Origin: an uncultured Bacilli bacterium
Lineage (GTDB): Bacteria > Bacillota_I > Bacilli_A > RF39 > UBA660
Direction of reading: 5' to 3'
Assembly: GCA_949746915.1 (NCBI GenBank)
Contig: CATKEA010000218.1
Location: forward strand, 1-7,467
Length of the DNA stretch: 7,467 nucleotides
Shown: one piece after another, positions 6,230 through 7,467 of the stretch
Numbering within the stretch: position 1 is the first letter of the stretch
How the letters are laid out: each line of letters opens with the position of its first letter
Program-made: the position numbers and the translations under genes
Notes under the pieces: model-generated
The model's input: the letters and a program-made list of their open reading frames with translations, nothing else
Told to the model about the DNA's origin: nothing
Database searches by the model: none

Positions 6230-7465
6230 AATAACCTCACTTCTCTCTCCTTTTTTTTCAAAAACTGTATCATGAAATATTAAAATAGGTAAAACAACAA
6301 AATTTATGGGAATAACGGTCATCAAATACCTAGAAAAAGAAGCAGCACTCCTAATTTCTACAACACTAAATAATAAAAACGTAGTAGCTAAAACAATTGC
6401 TAAATATATTACTTGTACTAAAAGAGACATTCCAAAAAAAGTAAAATATTTATCCCTCTTAGATTTTCTAAACCAATAATACAAAAATACTACTATAGAA
6501 ATAAGAAAAACAAAGAAAATAAGATAATTTAAATAAAATTGATCTGTTCCAAAACAAACTTTTAACATACTTCTGAAAAAATCAGTAAAATTAGATATTG
6601 TCAATTTATCCATTAAAGAAGAATCAGCAGTACCAGTTGGAACAATAGTACTTGCAATACCAAAGTTTTTTTCAAAAATCGTCCAGGCAAAGAAGAAAAT
6701 AGAAAAACATATTTCTGGAAGAAATAACTTTATACTAAATTTTCTACGCTTAATTAACATATATAAATGTGTCAAAAACAAGAAAGCAAAAATATGATAA
6801 AATCCCTCACGTCTTGACAAAAAAGCTTCAATCAAAAAATAGTAACTAAGAAAAGGAATATCATCTTTATCTTCTAAAAAATAATGCTTAATAAATAAAT
6901 AAACTCCAACTAAAATAAACAAAGTATAATAAATATTAGTATAAAAAGTTTTATAAACATATAACACTTCTCCACTAGAAATCAAAAACAACATAGAAAA
7001 CAAAGCAGCAATATGTCTATTAACTTTATGTTCTCTTATAAAAGAATACATAAAAACAGGAATGATAGCAAAACAAATAACATTTATTATTCTAGGCAAA
7101 GATAATGCTATACCACCAAATTCATAACTCATTGTTCCAACAAAAGTGTTAATTGGAGCAAATATTTCAAAATAATAACTAGTATCATGTGTTAAAAATA
7201 AAGCTTTTGATAAATACTGATAGACACGCATTTCATCCCAATGATAATAGCTAACATAACTAGTAGAAGCCAAAATAATTAACCTAGCCAAAAAATATAC
7301 AAAAAACAAAACAAAATAAATTGGCAAACCATCAAAATCTAATTTTATTTTTATCAAACGCTCTCTATACTTTTTAACTAAAAGATTAACAACAATTAAA
7401 CAACCTATCAAAACTAAAAATATTTCTTTACTATAATATATCTTAAAAGAAGATAAAATAAACAT
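5501..7465 (-). CDS. GT-C-like membrane glycosyltransferase fused in frame to a polyprenyl-phosphate-sugar GT2
   Basis: This continuous 654-residue frame has two unlike halves. Residues 1 to about 400 are a multi-spanning membrane protein (about ten segments) resembling GT-C enzymes, which use polyprenyl-phosphate-sugar donors outside the membrane. HWDEM at 75-79 after a membrane helix fits the GT-C first-loop acidic motif, and ASFSRYLMTVIP lies at 375-386. Residues 413-654 form a complete GT2 like dolichol-phosphate mannosyltransferases. The junction (about 401-412) is a short charged stretch with no structured linker, encoded by an A8 run followed by a good internal ribosome binding site. 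I think these may be two genes or a slippage-regulated fusion. The ATG at 7463-7465 lies two bases from the window edge, so the true start may be further upstream; about 400 residues is somewhat short for a GT-C enzyme. The GT-C sugar and acceptor are unknown. Confidence 0.75.
   Translation of the reverse strand: MFILSSFKIYYSKEIFLVLIGCLIVVNLLVKKYRERLIKIKLDFDGLPIYFVLFFVYFLARLIILASTSYVSYYHWDEMRVYQYLSKALFLTHDTSYYFEIFAPINTFVGTMSYEFGGIALSLPRIINVICFAIIPVFMYSFIREHKVNRHIAALFSMLFLISSGEVLYVYKTFYTNIYYTLFILVGVYLFIKHYFLEDKDDIPFLSYYFLIEAFLSRREGFYHIFAFLFLTHLYMLIKRRKFSIKLFLPEICFSIFFFAWTIFEKNFGIASTIVPTGTADSSLMDKLTISNFTDFFRSMLKVCFGTDQFYLNYLIFFVFLISIVVFLYYWFRKSKRDKYFTFFGMSLLVQVIYLAIVLATTFLLFSVVEIRSAASFSRYLMTVIPINFVVLPILIFHDTVFEKKGERSEVIMEKNPKVLLIIPAFNEQDNILNTYNTILSYNKEYKKNYDVIVINDGSSDDTLSVCRNNDIPVINLIQNLGIGGAVQTGYKYAMANGYDIAIQYDGDGQHDVSYVDDLVKELKTCKADIVIGSRFTGKLESFKSTRLRRFGISIISRLIRITTGVKITDPTSGFRAVNKSVIAHFANTYPKEFPEPESIVTLIKRGFVVKEVPVKMKERVNGVSSIRMWKSAYYMISVCFAIIITSIKRVGDC
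5508..5513 (-). promoter_or_regulatory. Ribosome binding site deciding the DUF2304 start
   Basis: AGGTGA on the coding strand lies six bases before the ATG at 5499-5501. It favours this start over an upstream TTG (5505-5507), which would leave no usable spacing, and over the in-frame ATGs two and four codons downstream. The start forms a TAATG junction with the GT2 stop codon. Confidence 0.7.
6235..6238 (-). promoter_or_regulatory. Internal ribosome binding site for the GT2 part
   Basis: GAGG on the coding strand (within AGTGAGG) lies five bases before the spacer end at the ATG of 6227-6229. It overlaps a TGA in an alternative frame (6237-6239). Shine-Dalgarno sequences sharing bases with the previous gene's stop codon also occur at 2342-2347 and 4195-4201, so this matches the layout used between neighbouring genes in the operon. 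Confidence 0.65.
6251..6258 (-). repeat. A8 homopolymer at the GT-C/GT2 junction
   Basis: On the coding strand, eight consecutive A residues follow the TTT-G of the GT-C C-terminus and are read GAA AAA AAA GGA. The A_AAA_AAA phasing is a recognised slippery context for minus-one ribosomal shifting, and runs of this length also allow RNA polymerase slippage or indel mutation. Either a minus-one ribosomal shift or one added A leads to the TGA at 6237-6239 after only four more codons. Confidence 0.7.
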
Positions 7466-7467
7466 AA

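Noticed and set aside
1..7467. Promoters, terminators, tRNA, CRISPR or insertion sequences between the genes
   Set aside because: Gaps between genes are at most 11 bases or are overlaps. No inverted repeat with a T run, repeat array or transposase was seen, so transcription must begin and end outside the window.

Overview
The window is very AT-rich (clearly below 35% G+C by eye) and is coding almost end to end, all on the minus strand. Ribosome binding sites are strong AGGAG or AAGGAG types and genes are packed with overlaps or gaps of 4 to 11 bases. This suggests a low-GC Bacillota, perhaps Lactobacillales, but the exact genus cannot be named from the sequence. It is an internal slice of a surface polysaccharide (capsule, exopolysaccharide or wall-glycan) biosynthesis operon, transcribed from beyond position 7467 towards position 1.

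In transcription order (high to low coordinates) the layout is as follows. (1) A long frame at 5501-7465 encodes a membrane-embedded GT-C-like protein joined in frame to a cytosolic GT2 of the polyprenyl-phosphate-sugar synthase type. (2) A small DUF2304-type membrane protein follows. (3) Next is a classical GT2 of the capsule type. (4) Next is an acyltransferase-3 family membrane O-acyltransferase. (5) A second, atypical GT2 follows. (6) Next is a polysaccharide pyruvyl transferase. (7) Last is a Wzx-type repeat-unit flippase whose 3' end leaves the window at position 1. No gene-free stretch longer than 11 bases exists, and I see no promoter, terminator, RNA gene, CRISPR array or mobile element.

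Functionally, the two separate GT2 enzymes would add sugars to a lipid-linked repeat unit in the cytosol. The pyruvyl transferase and acyltransferase would decorate it, and Wzx would move it across the membrane. The GT2, DUF2304 and GT-C set looks like a separate module. In it the GT2 makes polyprenyl-phosphate-sugar, DUF2304 may anchor the enzyme or help present the product, and the GT-C protein transfers the sugar on the outer face. A priming transferase, polymerase and chain-length regulators are not in the window.

The most notable feature is the GT-C/GT2 junction. An A8 run on the coding strand (6251-6258) lies just before a well-formed internal ribosome binding site and ATG (6229). A one-base change of frame at the A run ends the GT-C part at a TGA (6237-6239) immediately before that internal start. 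The sequence therefore fits a recent or sequencing-derived fusion of two genes, or a slippage switch giving both separate and fused proteins.
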